Part shown: piece after piece, positions 26,601 through 36,740 of the stretch | Layout: every line of letters starts with the position of its first letter | How positions within the stretch are numbered: the first letter of the stretch is position 1 | Translations under genes and position numbers: made by a program | Assembly: GCA_023512835.1 (NCBI GenBank) | Contig: CM042087.1 | Span: 45,232,749-45,296,748, forward strand | Direction of reading: 5' to 3' | DNA: 64,000 nucleotides | Source: Taxillus chinensis | Taxonomy: Eukaryota; Streptophyta; Magnoliopsida; Santalales; Loranthaceae | The notes under the pieces: model-generated | What the model saw: only the letters and a program-made list of their open reading frames with translations | The model's database searches: none | What the model was told of the DNA's origin: nothing

Positions 26601-27065
26601 TGTTGAACATATCCTAAATGTGATACATATTCACTTCCAAGACAGGTATAACCTTAGTTAATTTGATTATACATTGTTAATCTATTCCTTTTCTTAATCC
26701 AACTTCTGCACGGCAGCAGTGTAAAATCTATGGCAAGTGAAAGAACAAAATTAATTACATATGACTCGAAGACGGAAACTGGTCAAGATGAAACTTTGTT
26801 GTGTAAGAACACAGTTTCCACTCTTGAACGACTTGAACTACTGAGTGAGGTACGCTGGGTTGTCTTTTTTTTTTTTTTTTTTGGTGTTATAGCTATTTGT
26901 TTGCAGTGCTATATTTGACTTTCAATTTATATTACTTGTGTTTCCCTTTTTCACTTCTTTATAATAAGTCCTTTCATACAGGAAAAATTGGGGCCCAATC
27001 TTAAAATATTCCAGAGACTAGTGAGTTCACTTAAGGAAATGATGATCCAAAAATTCACTTCTTGA
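518..27065 (+). CDS. NUP205: Nuclear pore complex protein NUP205, 3' part (28 exons)
   Basis: This encodes the C-terminal ~1,147 residues of the large inner-ring scaffold nucleoporin NUP205 (Nup192 family), an alpha-solenoid that helps hold the nuclear pore together. The plant protein is about 1,850 aa, so the 5' exons lie left of the window. Exons: 518-641, 974-1171, 6699-6817, 7085-7235, 7318-7430, 7513-7594, 7675-7761, 7889-7966, 9650-9856, 13058-13150, 13232-13345, 13429-13596, 13707-13762, 13840-13912, 14007-14197, 19471-19597, 19687-19764, 20002-20154, 20332-20496, 20596-20733, 21445-21588, 21798-21920, 22013-22108, 22199-22327, 25167-25267, 26526-26645, 26717-26849, 26982-27065 (TGA stop). 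All phases agree. Recognisable blocks include DFMSGK, HLLLKFDLD, KKYQFF, ALRISSLHQRAWLLKLLAI, SERGDRLIDL, EEQAAQLHML, RRRQYALLLSY and IKGHQSLFDQ, matching Arabidopsis NUP205 as I remember it. Long introns carry many transposons, yet no exon is broken, so the gene looks functional. Confidence 0.95.
1404..2760 (+). mobile_element. Decayed L1-type LINE (reverse transcriptase part) in NUP205 intron
   Basis: Translating across frames gives KALGPDGFTMAFFQKNWEV near 1500-1560, the classic non-LTR reverse transcriptase block (usually KAPGPDGF). Near 2330-2440 there is a weak match to the segment that normally reads LSNLP.Y.LSLF. GGLGIKLPLACANALLAEWK near 2550-2610 matches the thumb region (usually GGLGI.....N.ALL.KW.WR). 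Many stops and frameshifts separate the blocks, so it is dead. It shares the plus orientation of the host gene. Confidence 0.8.
2811..3150 (+). repeat. Diverged tandem duplication, period about 177 bp
   Basis: Two adjacent units each run from CATGAGAATRGTA (2817 and 2994) through TTTTCAGCCTTGTRGTCAAC to ATAATTTATAGTAGGGGAGG. The second unit starts 177 bp after the first. They lie in the long NUP205 intron, just after the LINE fragment. Confidence 0.75.
3900..6250 (+). mobile_element. Decayed Ty1/copia retrotransposon in NUP205 intron
   Basis: A primer binding site for initiator tRNA-Met, TGGTATTAGAGCC, lies at 4012-4024, just after LTR-like sequence ending in AACA. Further on, broken frames give RT blocks at about 5070-5350 (LCRLQKALYGLKQ, then VYVDDIII). 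RNase H follows at 5795-6075 (LGGNLIAWKSKKQ, then EYRAMPHVTSELM, then HIEIDCHFVREKV). The order RT then RNase H and the tRNA-Met primer are copia traits. In-frame stops make it inactive. Confidence 0.85.
8540..9155 (-). mobile_element. L1-type LINE fragment (C-terminal ORF2) in NUP205 intron
   Basis: The minus strand keeps two overlapping open stretches that together read RFLWGNTCNSFKFHLVRW, FNEALHANWKWQF and SILFWHNVWGG. This is the region after the reverse transcriptase of plant L1 elements, where typical text is F.WGG...K.HLV.W, N.ALL.KWLWR and I.FW.D.W.G. It is antisense to NUP205 and truncated at both ends. Confidence 0.78.
10642..11243. mobile_element. Non-autonomous hAT-like element (602 bp)
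   Basis: The ends are imperfect inverted repeats: CGGGGCCGGTCTTG on the left and, read inward from the right, CAAGGCCGGCCCTT. They are flanked by an 8-bp target duplication with one mismatch, CATCTTAC (10634-10641) and CGTCTTAC (11244-11251). GGCCGG-rich tips with 8-bp duplications are typical of plant hAT elements. The interior (10830-11100) is much more GC-rich than the surrounding intron and has no transposase. Confidence 0.8.
11406..11580 (-). mobile_element. Ty1/copia RNase H fragment
   Basis: The minus strand reads PMRMYYDNKSAINIAHNSVQ, then TKHIE, matching the copia RNase H text normally seen as P..LYCDNKAAI.IA.NPVQHDRTKHIE. The reading is cut by a run of T/A homopolymers near 11590-11690, so only a short tail remains in the intron. 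Confidence 0.75.
13597..13706 (+). other. Probable GC-AG intron in NUP205 (first)
   Basis: The upstream exon ends ...ATT GTT GAG and the intron would start GCCAGT. The next exon opens GTG GCA GCA TCC, giving IVEVAASRKIS, which fits the plant NUP205 pattern IVEVSA.R.IS. A GT-AG alternative exists (intron 13601-13713) that gives IVEATSRKIS, one residue shorter and still in frame. Conservation favours GC-AG, but the donor is weak because +3 is C. Confidence 0.65.
13913..14006 (+). other. GC-AG intron in NUP205 (second)
   Basis: The exon ends ...ATA CTG ACT CAG and the intron starts GCATGA. The acceptor ATCAAG is followed by GTT GCA CTT ACT TGC. The joined peptide ILTQVALTC is highly conserved in plant NUP205, and no GT lies close enough to the junction to replace the GC donor. 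Confidence 0.85.
14982..15800. mobile_element. Non-autonomous hAT-like element nested in copia (819 bp)
   Basis: The tips are CAAAGACAGAG on the left and, inward from the right, CAGGGACAGAG. The 8-bp target duplication is perfect: TTTATATA at 14974-14981 and 15801-15808. Inside are three spaced copies of a C-rich motif ending in CTGCTATCTTT and long AT tracts, with no transposase. It interrupts the minus-strand copia remnant. Confidence 0.85.
17039..17069. repeat. Perfect inverted repeat (13-bp arms, 5-nt loop)
   Basis: The left arm ATTAGGGCAAAAT (17039-17051) is exactly complementary to the right arm ATTTTGCCCTAAT (17057-17069). It lies within the copia remnant close to its presumed 5' LTR. 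Confidence 0.8.
17360..19095 (+). mobile_element. Decayed Ty1/copia with 3' LTR in NUP205 intron
   Basis: Broken plus-strand frames read integrase (GIVYQTS, then IPKYFWADAILIACYLI) at 17440-17590, reverse transcriptase (HDVKNTFLYVYIYEVYMVLN, then VNDIVIT) at 18070-18250, and RNase H-like text at 18600-18800. An LTR-like end from about 18895 (TGTAATAGAG) to 19090 (TATTACA) contains a TATA-like TCTATAAATATG. The order INT, RT, RNase H is copia. It lies in the 5.3-kb intron before the QYALLLSY exon. Confidence 0.82.
20990..21080 (+). mobile_element. tRNA-derived SINE in NUP205 intron
   Basis: A box A-like GCCTAGCGCATTGGTGG (20998-21014) and a box B-like GGTTCGAATTA (21042-21052) are spaced about 30 bp apart, followed by an A-rich tail (ACAAAAAAATAATAATT). 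That layout is an RNA polymerase III promoter ending in a retroposed tail. Confidence 0.75.
22478..22576 (+). mobile_element. Second tRNA-derived SINE in NUP205 intron
   Basis: Box A-like TGGCTTAGTTGGTAGC (22482-22497) and box B-like GGTTCAAGCTT (22526-22536) precede an A-rich tail at 22556-22575. It has the same design as the SINE near 21.0 kb but a different sequence, so it may be another family. Confidence 0.7.
22733..23138. mobile_element. hAT-like MITE (406 bp) with perfect 8-bp target duplication
   Basis: CTTGATTA occurs at 22725-22732 and again at 23139-23146. The tips are AGAGTGTTAAATGGGT and, inward from the right, GAATGTTAAATAGGT. GC-rich subterminal blocks containing GGGTCGGGTC and GGCCCACC flank an AT-rich centre. 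No coding capacity. Confidence 0.82.
23147..25166 (+). other. Long NUP205 intron segment with repeat-like sequence
   Basis: A 44-bp direct repeat starting GAGTCAAATTATATTGATT lies at about 23156-23199 and 23359-23402. Minus-strand translation around 23440-23700 gives long stretches resembling a retroelement polyprotein, but I could not name the family. From 24.0 to 25.1 kb I see nothing specific. Confidence 0.4.
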
Positions 27066-28170
27066 ACATTAGGTTAGTAGTAGGGAACACCCTGTCATTT
27101 TTGTATTCGTTAATGTCTTGCACCAGGTAATGTATGCATCTTTTTATGTAAATAGCCATTGCATAAATCTTATTTTTTATCAAATCATTTCGGTTCTACG
27201 CAAGTTGCTCTCTGTTGACCCTACAATGCTTCTTTGTTGTTGAAATCATTTGTCACTTTTCGTATTATTCTTCCGGCCCCTTGGTCGGAGAGCTACCCGA
27301 CGTTGAACTTAGCAGCCCCAAAAGGTGATTGTTATACAAACTAAATTTAAAAACCAAACTATAAACACACCAAGAGGGGGGGAAACGAAACGTCTTCGTT
27401 TGTACTTACAGCAAGAATCCACATGAAATTTGCACCGAGGATCCGAACTCAATATTCCGACCCTCTGCCGTTGCTTTTTTCGTGCGGTTTTCCTGTTCTG
27501 TCAGGGTCTTCGACCTCCACCACCACCCTCCCCGTCGTTGAGTTGCGGCAGCATCAGGCCAGCGTTAATAAATAAATAGTATAAAAATATTTGGTGCTTG
27601 TGCATCTTGGCGTCAAGCCAGGGTCTTCAGCATCTTGACACTGTGCATCAGGGTCATCAGGCCAGGTGCATCTTGCAGCGGGATCCAGCCAGGGTCTTCG
27701 GCATCTTGGCGCTGAGCTCGTGATACGAGGAGGAAAGCAATAATTTAATGAGGGATTGAGACCGATTGTGTTTGGCAAGCAATCTCAAGTTAAATTTTCC
27801 GTAGCAATAATGAGTTTGCTGGGTGTGTTTGAATTTTCAGTTATTATTTTAGGTAAATTTTAACTGTAGTCAGTTCATTGTCGGCGCCTATTTTTATTTA
27901 GTTTCTTACACAACTTACCTTGCCGTCAGTTCTTAATTTTATAACATTAAAATATTCAGCCGTTTTGCAGTGTTTATAGCAATGAACAATCCCAATAAGA
28001 ACACAAAAGAGGGGTAGTTCAGCAAAAAATATGGATTGAATAAGATAATAAATCAGGAAATGTGATGAGTCATGAACAAAAAATACATTCACATGATATT
28101 ATTTTCTTCTTACCACGAGTTTAATAGAAGTGCGCGCCTTCAGTACTGGGAAACCTAGGTGCTGGAAACA
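27066..28170. other. NUP205 3' flank, no gene
   Basis: Presumed 3' UTR and intergenic DNA. A local duplication with motifs GTGCATCTTG and CCAGGGTCTTC occurs twice within 27597-27715, in an unusually GC-rich patch. No intact protein gene is supported. Confidence 0.5.
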
Positions 28171-28176
28171 CAAATA

Positions 28177-29335
28177 AAATGCAACAAATGACTTGTATAA
28201 AAACTAGTCAATAAAGATTAAGATTTACTGGAGCTCTCTTGGCCTCGAAGATATATAGCAATATGATGATGGCAATTTCAATGAATTCCAAAAAAAAAAA
28301 AAACATAATATAACGTCTTTATGCATTCAAAACAAACCACCAGTTACAAATTACTATCTTCTAATCTCTATTCGTTGTAGTTTAAGTTCAGTAAAAAAAA
28401 TCCAAAACTTCTTTCAAAAAAAGGCCAACAATTGCAATGTTCTAATAAATTCAATTTAAATTAATTTATATAATTTATTACTATTGATATAAACTAGCAG
28501 TGGGTTATAGAATTCATTTTCCACTGCAAGTCAAGCGATATTTATTTATAAGTAGCAAGTCATCTTCACCTGATTTTAATTATTTATATTTATAATTTTA
28601 TAATACTTTAAATGTTACTAGTTAATTATTGTTTATAAATTTTGATATTTTTAAATCATATTTATTAAATTATTTTTGATAATTATTTATGTCAAAAATG
28701 ATTTAAAATTTGATGTGAGCCAAAACTGTTTATATAAACAGATCTAATAAAGAGTAAATGCAACAAATGACTTGTATAAAAACTAGTCAATAAAGATTAC
28801 GATTTATTGGAGCTCTCTTGGCCTCGAAGATATATAGCAATATGATGATGGCAATTTCAATGAATTCCAAAAAAAAAAAAACATAATATAACGTCTTTAT
28901 GCATTCAAAACATACCACTAGTTACAAATTACTATCTTCTAATCTCTATTCGTTGTAGTTTAAATTCAGTAAAAAAAAATCCAAAACTTCTTTTGAAAAA
29001 AGGCCAACAGTTGCAATGTTCTATTAAATTTAATTTAAATTAATTTATATAATTTATTACAGTTGATATAAACTAGCAGTGGGTTATAGAATCCATTTCC
29101 CACTGCAAGTCAAGCGATATTTATTTATAAGTAGCAAGTCAATCTCACCTGATTTCAATTATTTATATTTATAATTTTATAATACTTCAAATGTTATTAG
29201 TTAATTATTGTTTATAAATTTTGATATTTTTAAATAATATTTATTAAATCATTTTTGATAATTATTTATGTCAAAAATGATTTAAAATTTGATGTGAGCC
29301 AAAACTGTTTATATAAACAGATCTAATAAAGAGTA
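28177..29335. repeat. 579-bp tandem direct duplication
   Basis: Two units (28177-28755 and 28756-29335) start AAATGCAACAAATGACTTG and end CAGATCTAATAAAGAGTAA. They differ by scattered substitutions and a few short indels. Each ends near a perfect 16-bp palindrome CTGTTTATATAAACAG. No ORF is shared. Confidence 0.9.
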
Positions 29336-30094
29336 ATAACAGTGTACGGGTGGATGGAGCCTCATTTGCCAGTGTCACTAGAAAATATGATATTCTGTCC
29401 CACCTACACATGAAGTAGGATACGATTTTAAAACTTAATCTCTCATCTAAGCGAGAACTCATAAAAACCCCATTTGGGAAGTATTCAAGAGAAGGATTTT
29501 TTTTTATGGCAATTTAAAAAACAAAAGAAGATTGCATCATTTCAAAACGTAAATAAATAAATATAGAGTTTCAAATCTCATTTTGAATTTAACAAAAAAT
29601 ATGACAAATAAAAATAAATTGATTAACACTCACTTTAGAAAATTAATTTATAAATAATATTTTAATATTATAAAAAAAACACACTAAGATCCTTTCTTAT
29701 TAACATACCTATTCCCCCCCTCATTTCAACTTTATTTTTATTTAAATAATAATTTTTATTTCATTTTTCACTCCCTTGTATATTAATCTTGCTTGGATTT
29801 GACTGAAAGAAATCTACATAGGAAAAAATAGATCCGTGCTCTCACCCCAACCTTGCATGGATTTGACTGAACTAAAAAGATAAATCTATGCTCGAAAAGA
29901 TTTGATTAAGGGGGGAGGAGTAGTTTCATAGTTGGGGGTTGTCGGATATGGAATCGCCTATTCTAAAGTTGCCGGCTAGAAGGAGAGAAGAAACAAGTCG
30001 TTGGATCGAGAGGGGGAGGGATAGTTTCACCAAATCCAAAAGGGAGGGATAGTTTCCACCTGGGGGTCGTTGGGTTTGAAGAAAAATATTCATG

Positions 30095-30425
30095 AGAAAG
30101 TGTGGAGAGAGGTCACCGTACATTAAAAGCTTATTGACCAGAAGCCTTGAACCTTCAATGACTCGAAGCCTTCAAATCTTCAAGGAGTCGAAGGCAAAAC
30201 AGAAAAGTGTAATCTTCAAGGAGAGAGGTCACTATACATTTGTTAAGTGTAATGTTTTTTGTTGGGAATTAATAGGATGGCTATATATATATTCCTATTG
30301 ATGTAAACCTTAGTGAATGTAATATTCAAGAGGATAATAACAACAGAAACGCTATCACTCCCGTGAACGTATCCAGTTTTGGAGAACCATGTAAATCTTG
30401 TGTATTTGCGTAATTGTGTGTGTGG
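30095..30425 (+). mobile_element. Ty1/copia LTR fragment (R-U5)
   Basis: Sequence CCCGTGAACGTATCC followed by GAACCATGTAAATCTTGTGT (30359-30402) matches the conserved U5 of many plant copia LTRs (usually CCGTGGACGTAGG...GAACCACGTAAATC). A TATA-like run (CTATATATATATT) lies about 80 bp upstream. No internal coding region follows, so it is a solo or truncated LTR. Confidence 0.75.
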
Positions 30426-30802
30426 CGTCGATCTTTTTTACATTTAAAAAAAAACATTGCAGAACATAAAAATTTACAGGAGAGAATTTAATTCGTACGC
30501 TGATTCATTTTTTTTATACGAGTGTTACTTAATCAAATTACAAACAAATAGATTTTTTTTATAAAAATAATTATATTAATTATTTCAAAACATGAACATT
30601 CCCGCCGCCTTCGAGCAAAGCACAGAAACACCATAAAATACTCTAAAACCTTTGACATGAGAGCGTGAACAATATTTGGAGGAACCCAAGAACTTGAGAC
30701 AATTAAGCCTATTAATATATATAGGATCCATTATTTATTATATATATATATATATAATTCGTTGGTCACGACAAGCAAGAAAGGCCAACCAAGTTTCAAC
30801 TT

Positions 30803-32726
30803 TCACGCCTGCATGGGCACGGGTACGGGCATGGGCACAGCAACAAGAGGTTGGGCCTTGTGCAAGGTGATGCCAAACTTCTCTTCAAGGTCCGTCGCCT
30901 CATCGGCCGCGACTCCATTCTCAAGCCTCCACTCAAAAGAGTGAATCATCGAGCCCACCATCAGGTGAACCATTCTTGTGGCCAGCGGCAATCCCGGACA
31001 TATCCGCCGCCCCGCACCGAACGGGATCAGCTCAAAATCCCGGCCCTTCACGTCCATATCCAAACCCAAAAATCTCTCGGGCCTAAACTTGCCCGGGTCT
31101 GTCCATGTTTCGGGATCTCTGCCGATGGCCCATGCATTCACCAGCACCTGTGCGTCCTTTGGGACACTGAAGCCGCCGATTTCAACCTCTGCTTCCACCC
31201 TCCTGGGGATCAGAAACGGAACGGGTGGGTGCAGTCGGAACGTCTCCTTCACCACGGCCTGCAAGTATGGAAGCTGAGCTATGTCTTTTTCCTCAACTGG
31301 GTTGCCTTTGCCGATGCACTCCACCATCTCTGTTCGCATTTTAGACATAGCCCTCGGGTTGGAGAGCAGTTCCGCCATCGCCCACTCTACCGTGCTTGAA
31401 GTTGTATCAGTCCCCGCAATAAATAAATCCTGGGATGGATCGAGGTAAACTATTACATATATTAATATAGTGTACATTAAATAACTCCTGTTATTTACGT
31501 TTTACAATTTTATTTTTCATTTTTTTGTTAAGATTGCCGACAGCATTTCTGTCCTTCAAAACACGTATGAAAGAGCTACTTCAAAGACCCCGGAAAACGT
31601 ATAAAAAAATTACGATATATTGTTGGAACTGTCAGTCATGTTCAATTCTACAAAGTATATTCCCTTGAAGACTTATTATGGAAGTTGACAGCTTGAAGTT
31701 CAAATTCCAAAGTTGGTAGAGAATAATATTCATGCAATTTGTTAGCAGAGCTTTTTAATCATTGTGTAACATGTAAGAGAGAGCAGTTACCAGTAAGAGG
31801 TGTCGGATGTCATTAATACTGAGATCCGTTGTGTTCTCATGGAGATCCAAAAGGATATCCAACATATCTTTATTTTCCGTAGGAACAGGAACAGAAACAG
31901 AGGGGTGCAGCTTCCTAATTTGCAGGCGTTGGTCGATAAGAGTGTCAAACGCTTCAAAAATCTTCCCAAAAAGGACGGTAACGCGGCCCCGAATACCTTG
32001 GGGGTCAATCCAGCTAAGCGCCGGAAAAAAATCCACAATGTTTGGCTTCCCAAACACCTCCATTATCTCCCACACCACCTGCTTCAGTGCTTGCGCGGAG
32101 TCAGATCTCGGATCAGCCCAATCGACTGAAAATATGGTATTGGATAACAAATTCAGTGTGGTCCCAAAAGCCACGCTGCCTATATTAACTCCAGTGCCAC
32201 TTGAACAACTTTGGCGGACCGCGGCAACCAGCTCCTGCACCTTCTGCCATCGCAGGTGGCTGTATCGATCGAGCATGTGGGTAGTGAATAGGTAAGAGTT
32301 GCCAATCTTACGGAGGTTGCGCCACTGGGTTGAAATGGGCATCCATCCCACGGAGGCTGTGTGGTGTTGGTGGGCTCGGGCGGAGTCAGGGACGGCTCGG
32401 TGAGTGGAGAAGGAAAGGTCTTGCTTTTGAAGGACCTCTTTGGCCATGGCCGAGCTTGAAATGACTACCGCGGTTTTGTGGAAGAGTCGGAGGCTCATTA
32501 AGGGACCATGTGCCTTGGCCAGCTCTGTCAGAGACTTGTGGGGCATTTTGCCGAGCTTGAGAAGGTTTCCCACAACCGGGAAAGGGGCCGGACCCGGTGG
32601 AAGCCTGCTGTTTCTGGTGGGTTTGATGACCCCTGCAAGTGAGAGGAGGCATCGAAGCAGCCTCCAAGTCAAGAGAAATAATAGCCAATAACCTAATGAA
32701 TACTTGACTCCATCTACCAAGCCCAT
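30803..32726 (-). CDS. Cytochrome P450, CYP76 family (intact copy)
   Basis: A heme-thiolate monooxygenase anchored in the ER membrane. CYP76 enzymes usually oxidise monoterpenols or other terpenoids and phenolics, but the substrate here is unknown. Exon 1 is 32726-31791 and exon 2 is 31429-30803, with a 361-bp phase-0 GT-AG intron. The product is 520 aa, normal for the family. Visible: membrane anchor about 10-30, proline hinge PPGPAPFPVVGN at 43-54, C-helix WRNLRK at 135-140, I-helix AGTDTTS at 317-323, ExxR (ETFR) at 374-377, PERF at 429-432, and heme loop FGAGRRICPG at 449-458 with Cys456. The C-terminus EEKFGITLHKAQPLVAVP is typical of CYP76. The chosen ATG gives MGLVDGVKYS; the codon before it is GTG. 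It lies head-to-tail with a damaged twin at 35.5-39.65 kb. Confidence 0.92.
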
Positions 32727-35517
32727 CACTCCATGCTATGAAGATCGTCTAAGGGCTCACATATATCTACAGAATCGGTTATCGGTGTCACCACACATTG
32801 GTGGACTAGTTTTCTTAGAAAAATAAAAAAATAAAAGGTGTGAACCAATTTATGCCACGCCTTCATTAAAACAACGTTGCATACGTTGGCCGTCATATTC
32901 GTTGAAAGGGGGACCAAATTGAGGTTCTATGTATTATTTTAAGAATAAATGTTTGTCGAATTCACCCTAGTTTTTTTAAATCGTAGTTGGTTGGATAGTT
33001 ATGATTTTTTTTTTTTTCCTCACGGGCTAACACGTTATATATAACATTATTCTTATTTTAAAGAGTTATTTTAAGTCTTGTTTATATACATAATTGATAT
33101 ACCTTTGGGAGTCAATTTAGGAAAGGATAATTATTTTCACAACTCTTTTAATCAATAACTATTTTATTTTATTTATTTGCTTGATTTGCTTTTTTAAGAC
33201 TACATGCTTTGTTTTTCGTAAAAATATAGATCCATAGTTTATTGTCATATATAGTTGTTTTCCTAGAGGAGTAACATTTAATGTGGGTATAAATTCGACT
33301 ATTGGTTCGCTAATTAATCCGTTATCCATGGTAAGCCTAAACGGATTAGTTTGTGCGAATCAAATTAGTACAAATGTAGATCCTGCAAATTAGTTTTTTT
33401 TTAAATAGCTTTTGTAAAATTATTACACATCCTGACTAGTTAGTACTTGTACTATAAATCTATTAATTTTAAAATTAAAATCTAAAAATATAATTTTTTA
33501 AAATATTTAACAAAATTTATTTTATCAAATTTATTTTAAATAATTAATTAATTAATTAATACGAACTGGTCCAATTCTCATGCAAATTAGACTAAACTAA
33601 TTAATTTTTTATCCATTAAATTTGCAGACTTAAACGAGTTAATTTGGAGGCTCATTTCACGACAAATTGAATCAGATCGGTTTATTTTACACTCTTAGCT
33701 TTTACCACATCAACCTTGCAATGACTAATTGATCTTCTATCATCTAAATCATCTAACGAATTTGCAAGGGTGTATGCCTATTGCTCAACTGTGTGCTTTA
33801 TAGGATACCATAATCATATTTTGAATGGTCCACTAGATATTTGAGGACATTCTGATATATCAATGTCAACTATCAATGTGGTCCAAGTTAGAAAAATGCA
33901 TCGTTTGATCGTGATCCAAAGTTTAGCTACCACATATGGTTTTTGAAACTTGTAATATACTGATTTTGGATCTATGTTACTATCAATGTGGTCCAAATTT
34001 TGAACGCAAAGACCTCCTTCTATTTTTGCCAATTATTCTTTTTATTATAATTCAATGAAAAAAAACGCAAACCAAATTAAGGATAAAGAGTAGCAGGACG
34101 CAACAGATAAAGCCTGACTTAAAGAATTATGATTTTCTAGGGTAATTACATGTGCCATACATTAGAATTATATCATTTTAATTTTTTTATATTAAAATTA
34201 TATTATTTTAGTCTACAGTTCTTAAAAAAAATATTCAAAATGACATAACTTTGATTTATGCACCATATGGTAACCGTAGAAGATTTAATTCTTTCTTACT
34301 GGTCCTAACCCCATCTATACATGTGTGCTATGGTTCTAAACTTCTAATAAAACTTGACTCCCGCCTAGGATCGATCTCACTATCCCAATTGAGCAGAAAT
34401 CACCCTACAACTTATGATGTACTGCAATAATTGTCATTTAGACTGTGGTCTTTTCTTTATTTTTTATTTCCTCAAAATTTTTCTTTTTAGTGTCATCTAA
34501 TAGTCTTCTTAGCTCTTTCTGGAATAAAAATTTATTATTGCTTTACTATCAATGGTGCGATAATTTTTCAATATTCACTGCAAATCCCTAAAACATAACA
34601 AGAAAACATTATAATTGCGATTAACGGGAAATAATGATAATTAAGAACGAATGGTCAAGAAATACATAAGAAATGAGTGACAAATTAAAACATACGATGA
34701 TACGACCCTTGTTGGGAGTGTCCTCAGGATTTTAATGGTAGGTAAACTTTTCACCGAGGACCTTCGTTTCATCATACTTACTACCGTCAAAAAGGTGTAA
34801 GTTCGCTCATAGAATTGAGGCAGGTATGAGGTATATTGCTTGATTAAGATAGAATCTTTTACATGATAACATACTTATCAGAACCCGCTCAATGAATTCA
34901 TGGTTCAATGACTTACTGGTTTAGATTTTTAATTGAATTATTTTTCAGAAAATTAAAAAAAGTTCAATTGGACTGACTGGTTTTTTATGACTCGGATTTT
35001 ATAAAATTAGATAATTTTTTTTAAATATTAAATGACATTAAATTTTTTTATAATATAATTTAAATTTTAAATTAATAATTAATATTGACATTTCACTTTA
35101 AAAATTATTTTATATCCTATTTAAATTTTATTTACTATAAATTTATAGTACTATTTAAATTTATTAAAAAATTATGTTAAAAATACTTATTAAAAACTAA
35201 GTAATATTAGGTTAAAAACATTTGAATATTTTAATTTAAAAAATATTTTTGATTAATATATATATATATAATTATTAATTATATAATCATGATTAATCCG
35301 ATCACAGTGGGTAGATAGATAAATGTCCTGAGGAGATAATATTTAGTAAAATGCTAACGTGATGACATTTAAATCGTAAATTACATTTAAAAAAAATACA
35401 TGTCAATTATCATCCAACTCCTATGATTAAGTCATTCGATTATAAATATTTATTCATACACGCATATATATATATATATATATATATAATTGATTGTCAC
35501 GACAGTCCAACCGATTT
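32727..35517. other. Intergenic DNA between the CYP76 copies
   Basis: About 150 bp upstream of the intact ATG (to about 32880) is shared with the region upstream of the twin, so the promoter-proximal part was duplicated too. Beyond it the DNA is AT-rich. A possible hAT-like MITE lies at about 33265-33705 (tips containing GAGTAACATTTAATG and, inward from the right, GAGTGTAAAATAAA). A block at about 34880-35310 resembles the MITE family at 46.95 kb. No gene seen. Confidence 0.5.
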
Positions 35518-36535
35518 TCACGCCTGCATGGGCATGGGCACGGCAATAAGCGGTTGGGCCTTGTGCAAGGTGAGGCCGAACTTCTCTTCAAGGTCCATCG
35601 CCTCATCGGCCGCGACTCCATTCTCAAGCCTCCACTCAAAAGAGTGAATCATCGAGCCCAACATCAGGTGAACCATTCTTGTGGCCAGCGGCAATCCCGG
35701 ACATATCCGCCGCCCCGCACCGAACGGGATCAGCTCAAAATCCCGGCCCTTCACGTCCATATCCAAACCCAAAAACCTCTCGGGCCTAAACTTGCCCGGG
35801 TCAGTCCATGTTTCGGGATCTCTGCCGATGGCCCATGCATTCACCAGCACCTGTGCGTCCTTCGGGACACTGAAGCCGCCGATTTCAACCTCTGCTTCCA
35901 CCCTCCTGGGGACCAGAAACGGAACGGGTGGGTGCAGTCGGAACGTCTCCTTCACCACAGCCTGCAAGTATGGAAGCTGGGCTATGTCTTTTTCCTCGAC
36001 TGGGTTGCCTTTGCCGACGCACTCCACCATCTCTGTTCGCATTTTAGACATAGCCCTCGGGTTGGAGAGCAGTTCCGCCATCGCCCACTCTACCGTGCTT
36101 GAAGTTGTATCAGTCCCCGCAACAAATATATCCTGGGATAGATCGAAGTAAACGGTTACATGTATTAATATGAACCCCGATTTGTGGCTAGTCGATATTT
36201 TTTTTATTATTATTATTATTATCAATCACCGTGACAGATCAGCTGTCAAATGATTTTTTTACAATATTAATATAGACATATAGTGCACATTAAATAACAA
36301 AAAAAAAATTTGAACGGATAAATTAATTAAATTGCAAACCCATACTGACACGACGTGTCAGTGTATAAATATCAAAATATTCTTATGATCAACTTTATTA
36401 GAATAATTTGGTATTTATATATCATGTAAAAAGTTATTACTCTTAAATACATCCTGTTAGTTAAGTTTTACATATGTATTCTTCTTTTTTTTATTTGACT
36501 CCATCAGCCTATATTTATATTAAAAAAAAAATAGA

Positions 36536-36740
36536 TCGCCAAAACCTCTGACGCAGCGATGGGAGGAACGACGGAAAAAGGGGGGGATGCACCAGGATCA
36601 CCTGGGATGGGGCGGCTGCGCCGACTGGAATGGGGGCAGCGGGGATGCATGGGGCGGTGGGGATGGGAGGAGGGGGGTGACTGCACCAGCCGGGAGACGC
36701 AGAGAGAACGGGAGATAGGAGATGACAGGGAGGAAAAAAG
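36536..36740. other. GC-rich island inside the long CYP76 intron
   Basis: A G-rich stretch, with GGGATGGGGCGGCTGCGCC and similar runs, lies abruptly in AT-rich intron DNA. Neither strand gives a domain I recognise. It is absent from the short intron of the intact twin, so it came in after or with the duplication. Confidence 0.55.

Noticed and set aside
30851..31399. 182-codon plus-strand ORF, and similar at 35494-36102 and 31807-32295
   Set aside because: These are antisense shadows of the CYP76 exons, which carry all diagnostic P450 motifs on the minus strand.
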